Source: Albugo candida (lineage: Eukaryota > Oomycota > Peronosporomycetes > Albuginales > Albuginaceae). Taken from it: a DNA stretch of 64,000 nt. The notes below the pieces were generated by a model that ran no database searches, had not been told where the DNA came from, and was given only the letters and a program-made list of their open reading frames with translations. The stretch spans positions 1 through 64,000 of the forward strand of contig CAJNAR010000145.1 in the NCBI GenBank assembly GCA_905220665.1, written 5' to 3'. Both the position numbers and the translations under genes were made by a program. Shown piece after piece: positions 36,881 through 49,056 of the stretch (positions within the stretch are counted from its first letter, which is position 1; each line of letters begins with the position of its first letter).

Positions 36881-39058
36881 ATGCCAAATACCAAGTTGCG
36901 CGTTCTGCTTGTTACAGGGCTGATGTTGTTTTGTGGCAAATCAGAAGCTAATTATGGAAAGCAGTTTCTAGGCATATTGAACGTAACCAGTTCAAACAAG
37001 AGAGGGTTTTCATCGTGTCATCGGTGTCTTGTTACGTCTCTTGGTATTAAACAATTGAGTTTGGTACATGCCACTGCAGAATACAGACTCTACTTTCTCA
37101 ATGGACGGCATTCAGATCTGGTCAGAACATTTACATTGCGTTGTAATAGTGAGTACACATGTTTTGTATCAGCTCAATCGACCAGAGAATACACCTTGAA
37201 CAATCAAGCTCGAAGCAGATTTCGGCAATTTACCAACAAAGATACATTAATGAGTGTTGATAAAAGTCTTCATCGCATCACGAAAACGGTGCTGCTTGCA
37301 ATGACCGAGGTAGAATCCGCTAATTGGATAGGCGACTCTTTTTCATCTTCAAGATTTATATCTGATTCACGAAAATGGAATCATGAGAAATTAGCGTTTA
37401 TCCACAGCCAAGTATTGAAAGTTCCTGTTTTTTTTGGAGATGTCCCAAAACGAGTAGGAAAAAAATTAGCCAGTACTTCAACAAGAAGACAAAGAGCAGC
37501 TCAAATAAATTTGGCTCAAGCTCCAGTACTCTCAGATGCCATAAGTGGCATTTTCAAAAACACGGAAAACCGCCAGGATGATGGCTCATCACTTCAATGC
37601 ATCATCATTCCTTCTCATTTAGAAGAAGATGTTTGTCGAGAATGTCTAGCCATGCACAGCAAATATCTAGCCGTTTGGACGTACCTCTTATTTTACAAGA
37701 ATATCATGAAGTCCGCGGAATTGTGTGTGTTTCGTAGCATGTACGAATCGCAAACAATAATCCAAAATTGTGTGACAACATTCTGCTCGGAAATTATAAG
37801 TTGGGACTCTGAGGATTGTGAACGATTGAAGCATATTATCCCAAAGCATTTTGAAGGTTCCAGAAATATACAAGAGAAGCACAAACAAGTGGGAGATACT
37901 CGTATACTAGTAAGCACGGATAAGAAACCCAAGAACCTGGAAGAGATTGAACATATTCTGATGCCTCTTGCTTATGGAAGAATGGCCAGGTATTCCAAAA
38001 AGTTTATCAATACGTTGGATATTTTCAAATCCTTCGACAAACTAGGGATACTACATCCTGAACAGCCTGACTGCATTGAAATCATTTCAGTGTTCAATAT
38101 GAATTTGCGATGTATTGCTTGCATCCTGAAAGGTGTTACTGGACCTCGTCTGGTTTTCATTTCATCGCTTATAAATGCAATGATTTTCACTGATGCTTCT
38201 GCACAAATACCAGATTGCGATCGAAAATGTGCATTCAAAGAAAGGCTGAAGGGAGATGAATGCAAAAAGTATCTTGAGGAGCACACGAAGAACTCGGAAA
38301 TGTACGAGAGACCATCGAAGCCAGAGTATAATCACGAAAAAAGTGGCAATTGTCTTGTATTGTACCACCAATATCATCTAAAGCAGAAATGTTTTATCCG
38401 CATGAAGGAAATTTTAGGCATCGCTCTCAAGATGACAGAAATACATACAATCACAACGACTTCGCTCTTAGTAGACTTTTCGAAACTTGATCCAAGGGCT
38501 TTCGGGGAATTTATCAAACGGGATCGGAAGCTCACGGGCAAAAATTTTTGTTCCAGAATTCAAAAAGTCCCTCAACTGGTCTGTTCTGAGCACCAAGCAT
38601 TTCTATCGCCAGCTCGCACTCGATCATTCGAACGAATTGCCATCAACAAGTTCAATGAGACGCACATTCCAATGGGTGTCTGGCCTCCTCAAAATTATAT
38701 TACCTCACGGAATGTAGCCAGTGTAGTATCTAAAACGAGCTTCTTCTCGAAATCTTGGTCGGATACTGGCACTCAGAGCTGGCTAAAATATAATGCCATC
38801 GCGTTCGTGGAGTATGAATCTAAGAAAGCGAAACAGATTGATTGTGTAAATTGCCTCCTCCAACATACGGAAGTATTCTTCGCTTACAATGATGAATCAA
38901 CCACAGGAGGATATATCTGGATGCGTCCGGCCCCCTCAACAATTATCAAATCTTGTGTGGCCTATGACATTTGCTCAAGCCTTACCTACAATGATCAACG
39001 AAATCAACTTAAGCGTCCAGTTGGACTTCGGCAAATGACGCATGACGACATCAATTGA
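36881..39058 (+). CDS. Intact multi-module secreted CCG-type protein (gene C)
   Basis: Single exon, 725 residues from the ATG at 36881. An in-frame ATG 60 bp upstream would bury the signal peptide, so I prefer 36881. Residues 1-23 form a signal peptide (LRVLLVTGLMLF core). The CX2CX5G motif is CHRCLVTSLG at residues 46-55 (37016-37045), followed by a second pair CNSEYTC. Further modules begin with C-x2-C near residue 252 (CRECL), residue 411 (CIAC) and residue 655 (CVNCLL). The last has GYIWMR and a closing SCVAYDIC. Between them are CDRKCAFKERLKGDEC and CSRIQKVPQLVC steps. No membrane segment follows the signal peptide, so secretion is likely. CX2CX5G proteins are a known class of secreted effector candidates in Albugo. 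The exact function is unknown, and whether this gene is expressed is not visible here. It is the only unbroken member in the window. Confidence 0.85.
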   Translation: MPNTKLRVLLVTGLMLFCGKSEANYGKQFLGILNVTSSNKRGFSSCHRCLVTSLGIKQLSLVHATAEYRLYFLNGRHSDLVRTFTLRCNSEYTCFVSAQSTREYTLNNQARSRFRQFTNKDTLMSVDKSLHRITKTVLLAMTEVESANWIGDSFSSSRFISDSRKWNHEKLAFIHSQVLKVPVFFGDVPKRVGKKLASTSTRRQRAAQINLAQAPVLSDAISGIFKNTENRQDDGSSLQCIIIPSHLEEDVCRECLAMHSKYLAVWTYLLFYKNIMKSAELCVFRSMYESQTIIQNCVTTFCSEIISWDSEDCERLKHIIPKHFEGSRNIQEKHKQVGDTRILVSTDKKPKNLEEIEHILMPLAYGRMARYSKKFINTLDIFKSFDKLGILHPEQPDCIEIISVFNMNLRCIACILKGVTGPRLVFISSLINAMIFTDASAQIPDCDRKCAFKERLKGDECKKYLEEHTKNSEMYERPSKPEYNHEKSGNCLVLYHQYHLKQKCFIRMKEILGIALKMTEIHTITTTSLLVDFSKLDPRAFGEFIKRDRKLTGKNFCSRIQKVPQLVCSEHQAFLSPARTRSFERIAINKFNETHIPMGVWPPQNYITSRNVASVVSKTSFFSKSWSDTGTQSWLKYNAIAFVEYESKKAKQIDCVNCLLQHTEVFFAYNDESTTGGYIWMRPAPSTIIKSCVAYDICSSLTYNDQRNQLKRPVGLRQMTHDDIN

Positions 39059-40911
39059 AATGAGAAAAATACTGATGATGAAAAAAAATATTGATCGAAA
39101 CCATGTGATTGCTATAGGCATGCAGAGAAAGCCTTCGAATGATGATATGCCGAAGTTTCGAATTGCTGCTTTGTAACATGAGGACCAGTAGAATATGAAG
39201 AAACATTTCGCTCGAGTAAACGACATGGCTCAAAGAAGTAAATCATTTCTCGACGTGTAAAAATCACTGTAGTTTTTTTTTCTAGCCGTACGCTCTCACA
39301 ACTTAGATAATACACACCATTTCATGATTCTTTCCTATTATCGAAGCCAATTTATCGTTCACTGGATGCAGAATCATCACAGCAATCTACTGAATGCCAC
39401 AAAGAATCAGTCGAAAATGAGCCCGTTTCGAGAGGCTATAGCAATTCAATTAACAGTGCCAATGATCTGACATAAAAAAAACAATTTAAAACTGCTCCAT
39501 CATCGGAGTTTTGCTTTGAAAAGAGATCTTTACTCATTAATCTCACTACTTATCCCTCTTATTGCGATACAACCTCGGAAGAAACCATTCATTACCTAGA
39601 AAACATTGACTAGACGCAATTTCCTCCCTCATGAGTTTAGTGCGAATATATAAAGATTATAAATTGTACACAACATGACTTAGTCTTATCGATACGCTCA
39701 AGTAAATGAGCGAGAAGCGTTGATAGTCGTGTATCTCGATATTGATGCCTAAACAAATGTCTTACCGATAGCATCAGCCAGAACCAGCCCAGAAATAGAA
39801 CAAGGTTGATTCACCGAAAACACGTCATGTCCCACGGACATCAGTGTCTATTTACTTGATTACGTATCCGTGATCTACCATGCACTACTGTCCATCACAT
39901 CTTTTCTTTGTGTGCATTTTACGGAGGAGGATGGTCTTACTCTTGTACATTCCGAGCATAAGAAAAAAATTCTGCTTCCAAGAATGACTCCTTCACAAGG
40001 GTTATCAATGCCGAAAAATCCCACCTGGTCATCGATGCGTTTGATAGCTAATAACTCTCGCCGAAGACGAACGGCATCCGTGGCGTATCTATGCTCAGGA
40101 TATAAAAGGTACGATTGCCTTCAGTACATTCGACTACGAAAAAAATTGATACTTCTCATATTCAGCGGGAATGTTCACAGCAAGCGATTATATTTACGTT
40201 TTGATAGGTGGACTAATCATTTCATTTTCAACGGCTGGTAGAAGAACTATAGAAATGATACTCAGATACAATCTATGATTCACTGTTTTTTTTTGCTTTT
40301 GAAAGGTTTAAAGAAAATCTTGACTGGTTATAGCTGTCATTGTAAAAAATGCGAGACCCTCACTAACCAGTTCCTTTCTTAGAGTGGGTGCTTTTTTTTC
40401 TGTTTTGATACATTAAAAGCTCGCTACGGTTTCTGACATACCCGTTAGACATACCGAGGCAGAAACAGACTCATGTGCAAGCGGAAAGAAATATTTTTCG
40501 TCTCATAAATCTTTGCTCCTTCAGGTTGAAATTAGCGTAACAAGAAGCTAATGCAATTGGCTTTTGTTCGACTCACCTGCATCTTCAAAAGCCTTCTTAT
40601 CACCCTATATAAGATGCAATAATGAATGAAGAATACGTCGAGCGTCCAAACTTACAATCTTCGATGGAAAACTTAGATGAAACCAAAACGCGAGGAAGAA
40701 GAACAAATTAATTTCTGTAAATGGTTCTTATTTCAAGTTGTCAGATTTTCTCAAGGTATATACGCTTTTATAGAGGCTGTCTGATCCCGACATGAACAAG
40801 CTGACTGTCCTTACCAAAAAGAATATAACGCGTAGCACAACATCTTCTATTTTTTAGCAAATTTGGTACAACTGAGCGTGGCGGTAATCAATTATATCAT
40901 ACTCAAAAAGT
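39059..40911. other. Downstream flank of gene C, nothing recognised
   Basis: One 123-codon plus-strand frame (39870-40241) starts at GTG and has a hydrophobic N-terminus and basic middle (NNSRRRRTASV). It has no recognisable relative and may be chance. No terminator or RNA gene was seen. Confidence 0.35.
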
Positions 40912-42690
40912 TTAGTTTGTGAGCTCCACGACGGGCACGATTATGAATGTGTATTGTGAAGACTCAAATGATTTTAGACAGTTAGGCAGTAGCGTTACTG
41001 CTAATCTACATGTAAACAATAAGGATGGTAATGACATCTCGTCGCTCCATTGCCGATAGGATGGAGTCTCCACCTTCAAGTGCAATGTTGAAAATGGTTG
41101 ATGAGCTGGTATGGTTATGAAACGGTTGCTTTCGTTTTTGAACATATTTTCTTCACACACGATCGCAGTATCGAAAGAATATTCAATATCTCTCGACCAT
41201 CAGCTTGGTAGGTCAGTTTGCATCCTTTTGCCTTCATATTTCCATACGAGACAACGTTCCAAGGGAGGTTTTCTGCATCTTGAACAACTTCTCCGAGAAC
41301 ATCCTAGGCTTAGCGCTAGCTGTTGCGGTAACCTTCGCCGATCCTGTCCATCTCATCTTCCGTTCCTTTCTGTTTGTAAGCATGCATGATTGGTTGCATT
41401 GAGATGCTATAAGAAGTTCATATTCGATACGAGATGCCTGCCGGATCCACTGTCTGATATGCAAAATTTATCCTTGTGTTCACGCGCAGTAGTTTTGTAT
41501 ATATCCCTAAAACGATGTCCGCATTCTGATGGAACTCTGGTTCCAGAAATATCTTTTCATAAGTCCGCTTTTCCACCGAATGAGGCAGCTCATTCGCTAA
41601 TTTGGCTTGGATCCCTTGTTCGCACCCATTTAGTATCGATTCCGTTATTGATGAAGCACTGATGACATCTGAATCCTTAACCCGGGCAAAGCGACAATTT
41701 ATTGGCTTGCCTTCTGGTGTCCCCTCTCATTGTGTTGACACGAGCCGTCAGTACTTGTTTGAATTTAGGCTATTCGTACTGGATAATGCTCTCCGGAGGC
41801 ATATCGTCTGCTATATTGACTGATTCACTGATTGCCAACTAGATTAAAAAATGCTCGCTCCAAGAACGTGCAGTTGCTTTTTTTCCAGTAAACTACCGCG
41901 TTGTCTGCGTGCTGGTGATACTTGTCCAGAACACTTCGTTGCTGCGGTCCATCAATTTTGGACGTTAGAGTACTGAGTCATCTATTAGATGACTTCCTGC
42001 TCGTAATAAGTGAGCTCTTTTCCGCTCGGATGACGTCGTAGGCACACCAGCTTAACATTTTTACTTCAAATCCCACCGAATGGTCTCTGGGCATTGAATA
42101 CTTGACGCACGAAACGATAGTCCCATTGTGCAAACGGCGCTCTAGGTCCAGCGTAGGTCTTTCTCTATTCGAATGGCTACATGGCGAGCTTTATATGCCT
42201 TGCTACTGGGAATCCGACTCGATTTAGCCCGTCCAGCAAATTATTTTGCTTGGCTTGGACAAAGATTCTGCCTACCCTCTTTTTGCGATGCTGCGTCAGA
42301 TTCGCATACATGGATGACATTGTCAAATATTGTCCTTGGTTGCTTGGTCCTGCAGATGCGCTCTCTACTCGGTTTTGATCTTACCGTTTCGATTTCCGCG
42401 TGTCGTCAGCAGCAGCATCATTCTATCATCTTCGACACATCTGGTGGTCCGTCGAATTTTCATATGGTCTTAGCTGGCAGACTATTCAGTGGGCTCTTAA
42501 CTTGTAGGAAGGTGAGTGAAGATGGTTGCGTTGCAGGAAAATCGCCAAAACTGACTTTCTTTGTGGAAAATAAAAATTCTCATCAATCGTTTAGACTGAT
42601 ACCAGGTGCAACTAGAAATCTCAAGTATAACTTTAAGTCCTTCCAGCACAATCTGCCCGTAGGTCTTAAACGATGAGCACATTTTGAACG
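40912..42690 (-). mobile_element. Ty1/copia remnant: 5' LTR piece and protease
   Basis: On the minus strand the frame near 41460 reads FCISDSGSGRHLVSN, a retropepsin active site of the copia type (DSG-x2-RHLV). It is followed in a shifted frame by CMLTNRKERKMRWTGSAKV, the usual LPNG ... GTV stretch after the active site. Upstream, a stretch near 42570-42495 matches a stretch downstream of the other copia pol (near 45850-45910), as expected for an LTR. The gag region between them is too decayed to name. Downstream of the protease the frame continues to about 40912 without clear motifs. It is inactive. Confidence 0.5.
42480..42690 (-). repeat. Putative copia LTR fragment (5' side)
   Basis: The minus strand has GGACTTAAA near 42645, then CAGTTTT-CGATTTTCCTGC and AACGCAACCATCTTC near 42570-42520. 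The segment at 45795-45910 plus has GGACTTAAA, CAGTTTTACCAATTTCCTCC and AACGCAACCACCTTC at similar spacing. Ends were not resolved. Confidence 0.4.
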
Positions 42691-43829
42691 TTCACATTTA
42701 CAAGAAAGAAATCAAGGTGCAATACATTCATGTAAAAGATGGCTGTTGCTACATGTTCTGTTACGATTTCTGAAGATATCAGAGACGTTATGCTCGCCAG
42801 CCTATTTAGAGCTTCCATGGAATGAAAAATCCACGCAATTAATAAGGCTTTGGAGTAAATTAGCACTCTAGTCCCCTTTTCATTGGTGACCAATGCGTCG
42901 TTTCAAATCATTTTCATCTTGCACAATCTTGAATGTATCATTATCCATATGGGTGCTCAAAAGCGTCGTTCAGACCATCAATATTTCTGATTAAATTTCC
43001 CAATAATGCAACCACCAAATACCATAATTGTTTTTGATAAATTGCGCAGCACGGAGTGTTTGTTCACATCGTGCCATAATAGCTAAACGAGTTCGGGCTC
43101 AAAGTTATATGAAAAAACTAAAATAATCGGTCTCGGTTTGCCGTAAATATAGTTAAAATGTGACATTGTCGTGTTTGCGCAGCATCAATGTGACAGAAGA
43201 GGTTTGATATCCTCTTCTCACGATAACACATTGGAGTATTATCTATTTACAGCGAGTAATGTACACGGAAAAATACTTCCAACTGTGACATACACCATCG
43301 AAAATTTCTGAAGCGTATGTGTTATAGAAAAACTGCTCGAGTCTTACTTATATTGTGCATCGTCACAACTTTCGAGTTTTTTTGTCGCTGTAATTAATTC
43401 GTTTATTTGTATATATAAAAAGAGCGAAGTTTGTCCAGCGTCGAAGAGTTTCAGGATTTCTTGATTTACTTGACGAAGCATTATGATTGAAAGATACATG
43501 TTCTACGAGCTGATGGTGGCGCAGAGTACACAAATGTCGACTTCTTGTTGCAAAGAAGAGGGAGTGAGAAGACAAAACCTTGGATCGTAATCAAAGAATT
43601 AAATAGTAAAGCTAAACGAATGCATAGGACAATCATAAGCCTGGTTAAGTGTATGACATTTGGAAGATCTATGACGTGATATACTTGGGGGTGTTCTCCT
43701 GAATTCGCGGTTTATGATTCCAATGGAGTATTTATGAAGGCAAATGATAGTCACTATTAAAGGCTGGGACTGAGCAAGATACGGGTTTTCTCGATTTCGT
43801 AACGTTCGGTTCAACTTGTTCTGTTCTAA
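42691..43829. other. Spacer, nothing recognised
   Basis: Short ORFs only. Confidence 0.3.
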
Positions 43830-45790
43830 TTGGCTTTGATAAAAATTGTCTCGCGAAGCGAAGTGGACGAGACATTGTTATCGGGAATAAATGCGATGAA
43901 AGAAAATGTTACAAACTTTTTTACTCAACCAAAAAATGTCACTATATATCAGCATATCTCAAATGTGGAGTCAGCGCTGGAAGGAGCAAATGCAAATGAC
44001 AAGTCGAATGGACTTCGAAAGGCTTGATAAATGCAGACTCGGAAGCTCATAAGGTTTCCGACGTTGAAAATGATTTAATCATAACTGCTATAGAAAAGCG
44101 AGCGGATCTCATTAAGAAGGATCCAAAACAGAGGATGGTTTTGCTGAAGCCAAGGAAAGAAAGCTTCGACTCGAGACATCGTGTAAGTGTTGATTATGCC
44201 GTATCTGAAAACGTACAATCAAGCAATGAATTAGTACAGTATGTCGAATGAAATTATGGCGCACAAGCAGAACTAGCCTCAATGGAAGAAAACCGAAAAT
44301 TGCCCCAAGAAAAACTAGATCGAAGTCTTACATACCAGGTGATTAGTGTCGGAACGACAAGTATTCGGAGTCAAGTACGACACGACACTTGTAGCAATCA
44401 AGGCTTTATATACAGAGAAGCTCATACTATCTTCATGAATGTTCTAGGGAATATCAGCGAAGCATAGTGACTTAACTAGTGCGTACGAGCAGGCACCAAA
44501 ACAACTTGGATTTGTACTTGAAATTGCCTCAAGAAATGAATATAGATTTCCAAGCCGAAAGAAATTCGTGTTTCGGGTCGAGATCAAGTGGCATTACGAC
44601 ATATGAAGAGTTGCTATGGGTTGAATGAGCAGGGAGTCTCTGAAGTCAACTTTTACGTGATAAGCTTGGCGATGTACGTTTCAAAGAAAGCCTCTCAAAC
44701 TCATGTTTGTATTCCGCACACGACACAAGTGCAATTACGGTTTTGGTTTTATATGTCTACGGTATACTGGTAACGCGAAGAAGGTTTGAAGAATCGAGTC
44801 GACAATCGATATTGTTTCAAGTCTTTCAATCTAGAATCTCGGACCCAGCAGAAGAAAGCATTGTGGCCATGCGAGTTCGCTATAGGGAAAACCATGGATA
44901 TTCTTTCAATCAGGAGCCGTCGATATGCGAATTGAAAACGAAGATGGGTCCGGATGAAGTGCACCTGCTGCTCACATCTATCTGTCAAGACTACGGCTAT
45001 AGGAGAACATCAAATTTGCACTGCTTGGAGATGCGTTCATTCAAGAAGCTAACGAGCAATAAATTACAGACTTTGGCGTGCACCTTTTGATGGTTTCCAG
45101 ACTGCAGTCGCTCAAGCATCAGGTTCACTTTGCACAAGCTGATGATACGTACTCATGCCCCAAAAACTGCCGATTCGGCTTGAGCTGACAAAGTGATGAA
45201 TTAACTCAAGGATAAGCATTTGCTAAAGCTCTATTTGGGTGGTGAAGATGCCTCGGTACCAAAGAAGGCACTCTAGCAGCGTTTCATATCCTAATTATGT
45301 GGCGGGTGGTATCACAAGAAAGAGCATATCTGGTACAGCATTCGGTTTGAATGGAAAGTGGATCAGCTGGTCATGCAAGAAGAAGCACTCAGCGGCATTA
45401 TGGACGATAGAGGAAGAGTCTGTAGCAGCGTCCAAGGCATGCGAGAAATGACTTGAAGCAAGGGAATCATTTTAAATGTAGAACAAAAAAGTTAGAGAGC
45501 TAAACATCTTGTGGTTGGATAACTAGGCATCTATCAGTAGTCTCTTAACGAAGCTACTTCAGTTAGGCTAAACATATCGACCTTCGACAGAAAGTGTCAG
45601 AGCGAACATGGGCAAACAAATTATCCATGAAGGTGAATATACCGAAGAAAATGGCCGACATGCAGACGAAAGGGGTTTCCGACACCAAGGTTCATTCACC
45701 TAATAGAGTAAGGTGGTCACGGGATCGAGCTATGAGAGTTGAAGATGATCCAATTTCAAGTGCAACCAAAGGAAGGAGTGTAGGTAGGAC
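43830..45790 (+). mobile_element. Ty1/copia remnant: reverse transcriptase and RNase H
   Basis: Fragments in order on the plus strand: 43830-44250, a Glu/Lys-rich region before the reverse transcriptase; near 44480, DLTSAYEQAP (the usual D-V-x-x-AFL/Y step); 44588-44640, MKSCYGLNEQG (the usual KSLYGLKQ-x-G); 44707-44790, HDTSAITVLVLYVYGILVT, where YVDD has become YVYG; then near 45300-45450, GGITRKSISGTAFGLNGKWISW and WTIEEESVAASKACEK, the RNase H core (usual RKSTSG ... STMEAEY-x-A). The ADMQTKGV step near 45660 is the end of pol. Loss of the catalytic Asp pair and frame changes make it inactive. Confidence 0.75.
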
Positions 45791-46080
45791 TTAAATATGT
45801 GCCTTAGGCCTCTGGGAGCACTTGTTACTTGGAGTTAACAATTGGTTAGGACAGGAAAATTTCAGTTTTACCAATTTCCTCCAAACGCAACCACCTTCGC
45901 GAACCTGACAACAGAAACATATATATTCGTACATGCTAACCGTAGAATTCAATTTATATCTAGATTGGTCAAACTTGGTATTATTACGCATGAGGATAAG
46001 ATTACATACAAAATAGTTTCCTATCACTCTGTCAACTGCAAGATGGCATCCACTTTGACTGCCGAAAACCCACCTTAGTT
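45791..46080 (+). repeat. Putative copia LTR fragment (3' side)
   Basis: This follows the end of the copia pol directly and matches the segment at 42480-42690 in opposite orientation. The shared GGACTTAAA may include the polypurine tract. The boundary is uncertain. Confidence 0.4.
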
Positions 46081-48842
46081 CAGGATGTCAATATTTGTCA
46101 ATCAAAACGTTTTTTTGCATATGCTTGCTACCGAGACCAACAAGGAGCGTTCAATAGATATTTCTCGATTGAGGTATTGATAGCTACGCATTTGCTTTGA
46201 ATAGTCTGACTCCCACAGAGCATTATGGAGTTAACGTAATCACTGTGTTGTACAATATCATACTGAATACAATTCATGACGTATCATTCTTCTTCCCAGG
46301 ACTGCTGTTCAAATGAGATCTTCCTTCTTATTTAAAAAAAACAAACTTCACGATGGGCGATGTACTTGAGTAGATGGAACAGACCTGAGAGCTTTCTGAG
46401 GATTTGTCTGCGAAATCTCGGTGAGATTATTATTATTTTCTTGCTGTGGGTCTTTTTTCATCGGCTACATTATAGACTATTAAATTAAGCACCTTGTTGA
46501 AGGCTTAATAGCGGCATGTTTGGAGCATTTCGATCATAATGAGCAATGTAGTAATCATGTAAATCGATCAAAAAAAGAAAGTTTACATTCAATATATAAT
46601 AAGCATGCGCAACGACTAGGACTAAGAGTATCTGATTAACCCTGATACCGCAAATTCAACAATAAAATCTTTACAAGTAGCAATCAGATGTCTGATATGG
46701 AACTCATCAAGAGCTCGGACGAGTGTTAAAACTCCATATCCTGAGCTACGAACGACAAGAACAAAATAGTCGAAAAACGTTCTTCGGCCGGGTATCAACG
46801 GAGAAAAAGTTAATGAATGTGCGTATTTGCGGTATACAATCATTGCGATACTTCCAGTGAAAGAATTTGTTCGCAGGCTACGATATAAATCTCTCTCTCC
46901 TAACGTTATCAATAGAGCGATAAAGTAAATATAAAAAAAGAAACAGAATCAGTGCTGGACTCACTCTTCTGGGAGCTTTCGTCAATATTAGATTACAAAC
47001 CTTAATTTTTGATGTCAAGCACACTCCGTCGAGAATTCGAGGTGGCGCTAGGAAAGAAACCATTTTCTTCTTGCTTGATTTATTTTGCTCAGTCAGCCAT
47101 ACGTAAGCTATTGAAGCGGTATGTGAGTCAAGAATGAAGAAAAATCGTCACCTTTGTCCACGATACTATATTATACAGCATGAAATCAATCAAACGATCC
47201 AATCTGGATCACAATCATTTCATTATCGAGCTTAGCGATCATAGGACACGTAATAACATACTAATTTGTTCACGCTTCGTTGTTATGAGCTGCTACAGTC
47301 ATCAGCGTTTTGCATCACCTCGTACTCGGTACACAAAACCTCAATGACGTAGCAAGCGGACATTGACGTGGTCACTAAACCTGTTATCAATGCACTTTTC
47401 GTGCACTTTTAGGGTGAACGCACAATCCATTCGGTTTACTTCACAATCACGTTCGCGATATCAACCTGCAAATCGATTCGCAGAGTGCTGTTGATTCTTT
47501 TCTACTATTTTGGCGATTTATGAAGACTGTGCGGCGTCAGCAACGAATTATGAAGAAATAATCAGGGAGTGTGAACGAATTATAAATAAATAATCAAGGG
47601 GAAAGAGAACTATACTCAGCGAGAACCGAATACCGAGAAGGGAGTGAAGCAAGAATTCTCAGATTTATCCATCAAACCTATAGCGGAAGAGTACGTAAGA
47701 GCATCACAAGACAAGAAAAGCCTCATGTTAGAAGCGCACTTTTGCGCAGAACAGTACGGTGAATATTGATTGAGCAGGAAATTCACATGGAAGTGGAAGT
47801 ATATTAGAACACCATTCAAGCTAACAATCTCTAACCCCCAACCGAGTGATTGATGCTACATCCCTCAGCTTAGAAACGTTTTCGAATAGGACATGTCGTC
47901 CATAGCATGTCTAGTTGATTTCAAGCCAGTATTCCTGAGTTTCAAATAAAGAGATGGCAATCACTCAGTTAGCTCTGTACCTTTTATAGCAGCACTAGCT
48001 ATTTCAGATGTGACGTGCCACCTGCTAAATTGCATAAAAGCACCTCAAAGTCAGGGGACGCAAATAAACCTTATACCATGCTGAAGTAAGCCGGAGGGAA
48101 CTCTACCTTCAGCTCATATGTCGTTTTGACGAAACCTTTGCATTGTACAATCTTCTTTTAGCGCTCGTCTGTGCGCTATCATCTTCTCCTATTGACCCTT
48201 GTCATCGTAAATTCGCGAATTAGTCAGCGATCAACGTGTTTCCCTACCACGTACAAGTTGAATATAGGATCTGTGACGTGGAATCGATAAATTAACGTAT
48301 GGCAATACTGAGTGTACCTATGCAGCCTCCGAGAGCTCAACAAGTTTTATTCACTAAACTTCTTCATGTTAAAAATACCTCGTAGCAATGTCTACTACCA
48401 CGATATTAAAGCGCAAATTGATGCGCATAAGAGTCTCAGTGTGTCTTCTAGTTTCAACCGAATGGGAGGATCGAGCGACATAAGAATTCAGATTTCGGCA
48501 GATATGTCACGGATGGGATAAAAATCTGGCTTAAAAACAATCAAGTCCAACTTTTTTTCGTCAATACCATCTNCAGAGGAAACATATCGACTTAAACAAA
48601 AGCACATCTAGATGCGACAGAAACGTATGGTTAATAATACTGCTATGAGAAAGCAAGCTAAAGATCTCGAACCGTATACTTGTCGTCGTGGAAATGATTT
48701 CCACTTGAGTCAAATTCAGTCAGAAACGCAAGGAATCAATTCATTCGGAGGAAAACAAAGGCGATACAAGGCCTATGGATGGCGCGAAACGTGGTGACGG
48801 AGAATATTACTAGATCATGGCCTGCGTTTCCGCTTTCTAAAT
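46081..48842. other. AT-rich stretch, no gene recognised
   Basis: The minus-strand frames 47063-46878 and 46912-46622 (61 and 96 codons) are the longest and have no recognisable domain. No RNA gene was seen. One ambiguous base lies at 48573. Confidence 0.35.
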
Positions 48843-48970
48843 GAGAATATTCGTACAGTTATATGCATATACATGTACTTGCGTTCATCTTTTGGCGCTC
48901 ACCGTAGAGAACATTCGTACAGATATATGCATAAACATGTACTTGCGTTCATCTTTTTGCGCTCACCGTA
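48843..48970. repeat. 64-bp tandem duplication
   Basis: Two adjacent 64-bp units (48843-48906 and 48907-48970) differ at only four positions by eye. Each runs from GAGAA-ATTCGTACAG to GCGCTCACCGTA. The low divergence suggests a recent duplication compared with the decayed elements around it. Confidence 0.9.
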
Positions 48971-49056
48971 ACCCAATAGAAGCCTGGTTTCTCTCGCTGC
49001 ATCTGTTTCCAATCAAATGTGATATAAAGCATTCAGCGCTACTCTAACGAAGGTAA

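Noticed and set aside
39870..40241. A 123-codon ORF as a small secreted protein
   Set aside because: It starts at GTG, its hydrophobic stretch is not at an ATG, and no relative or motif is visible.
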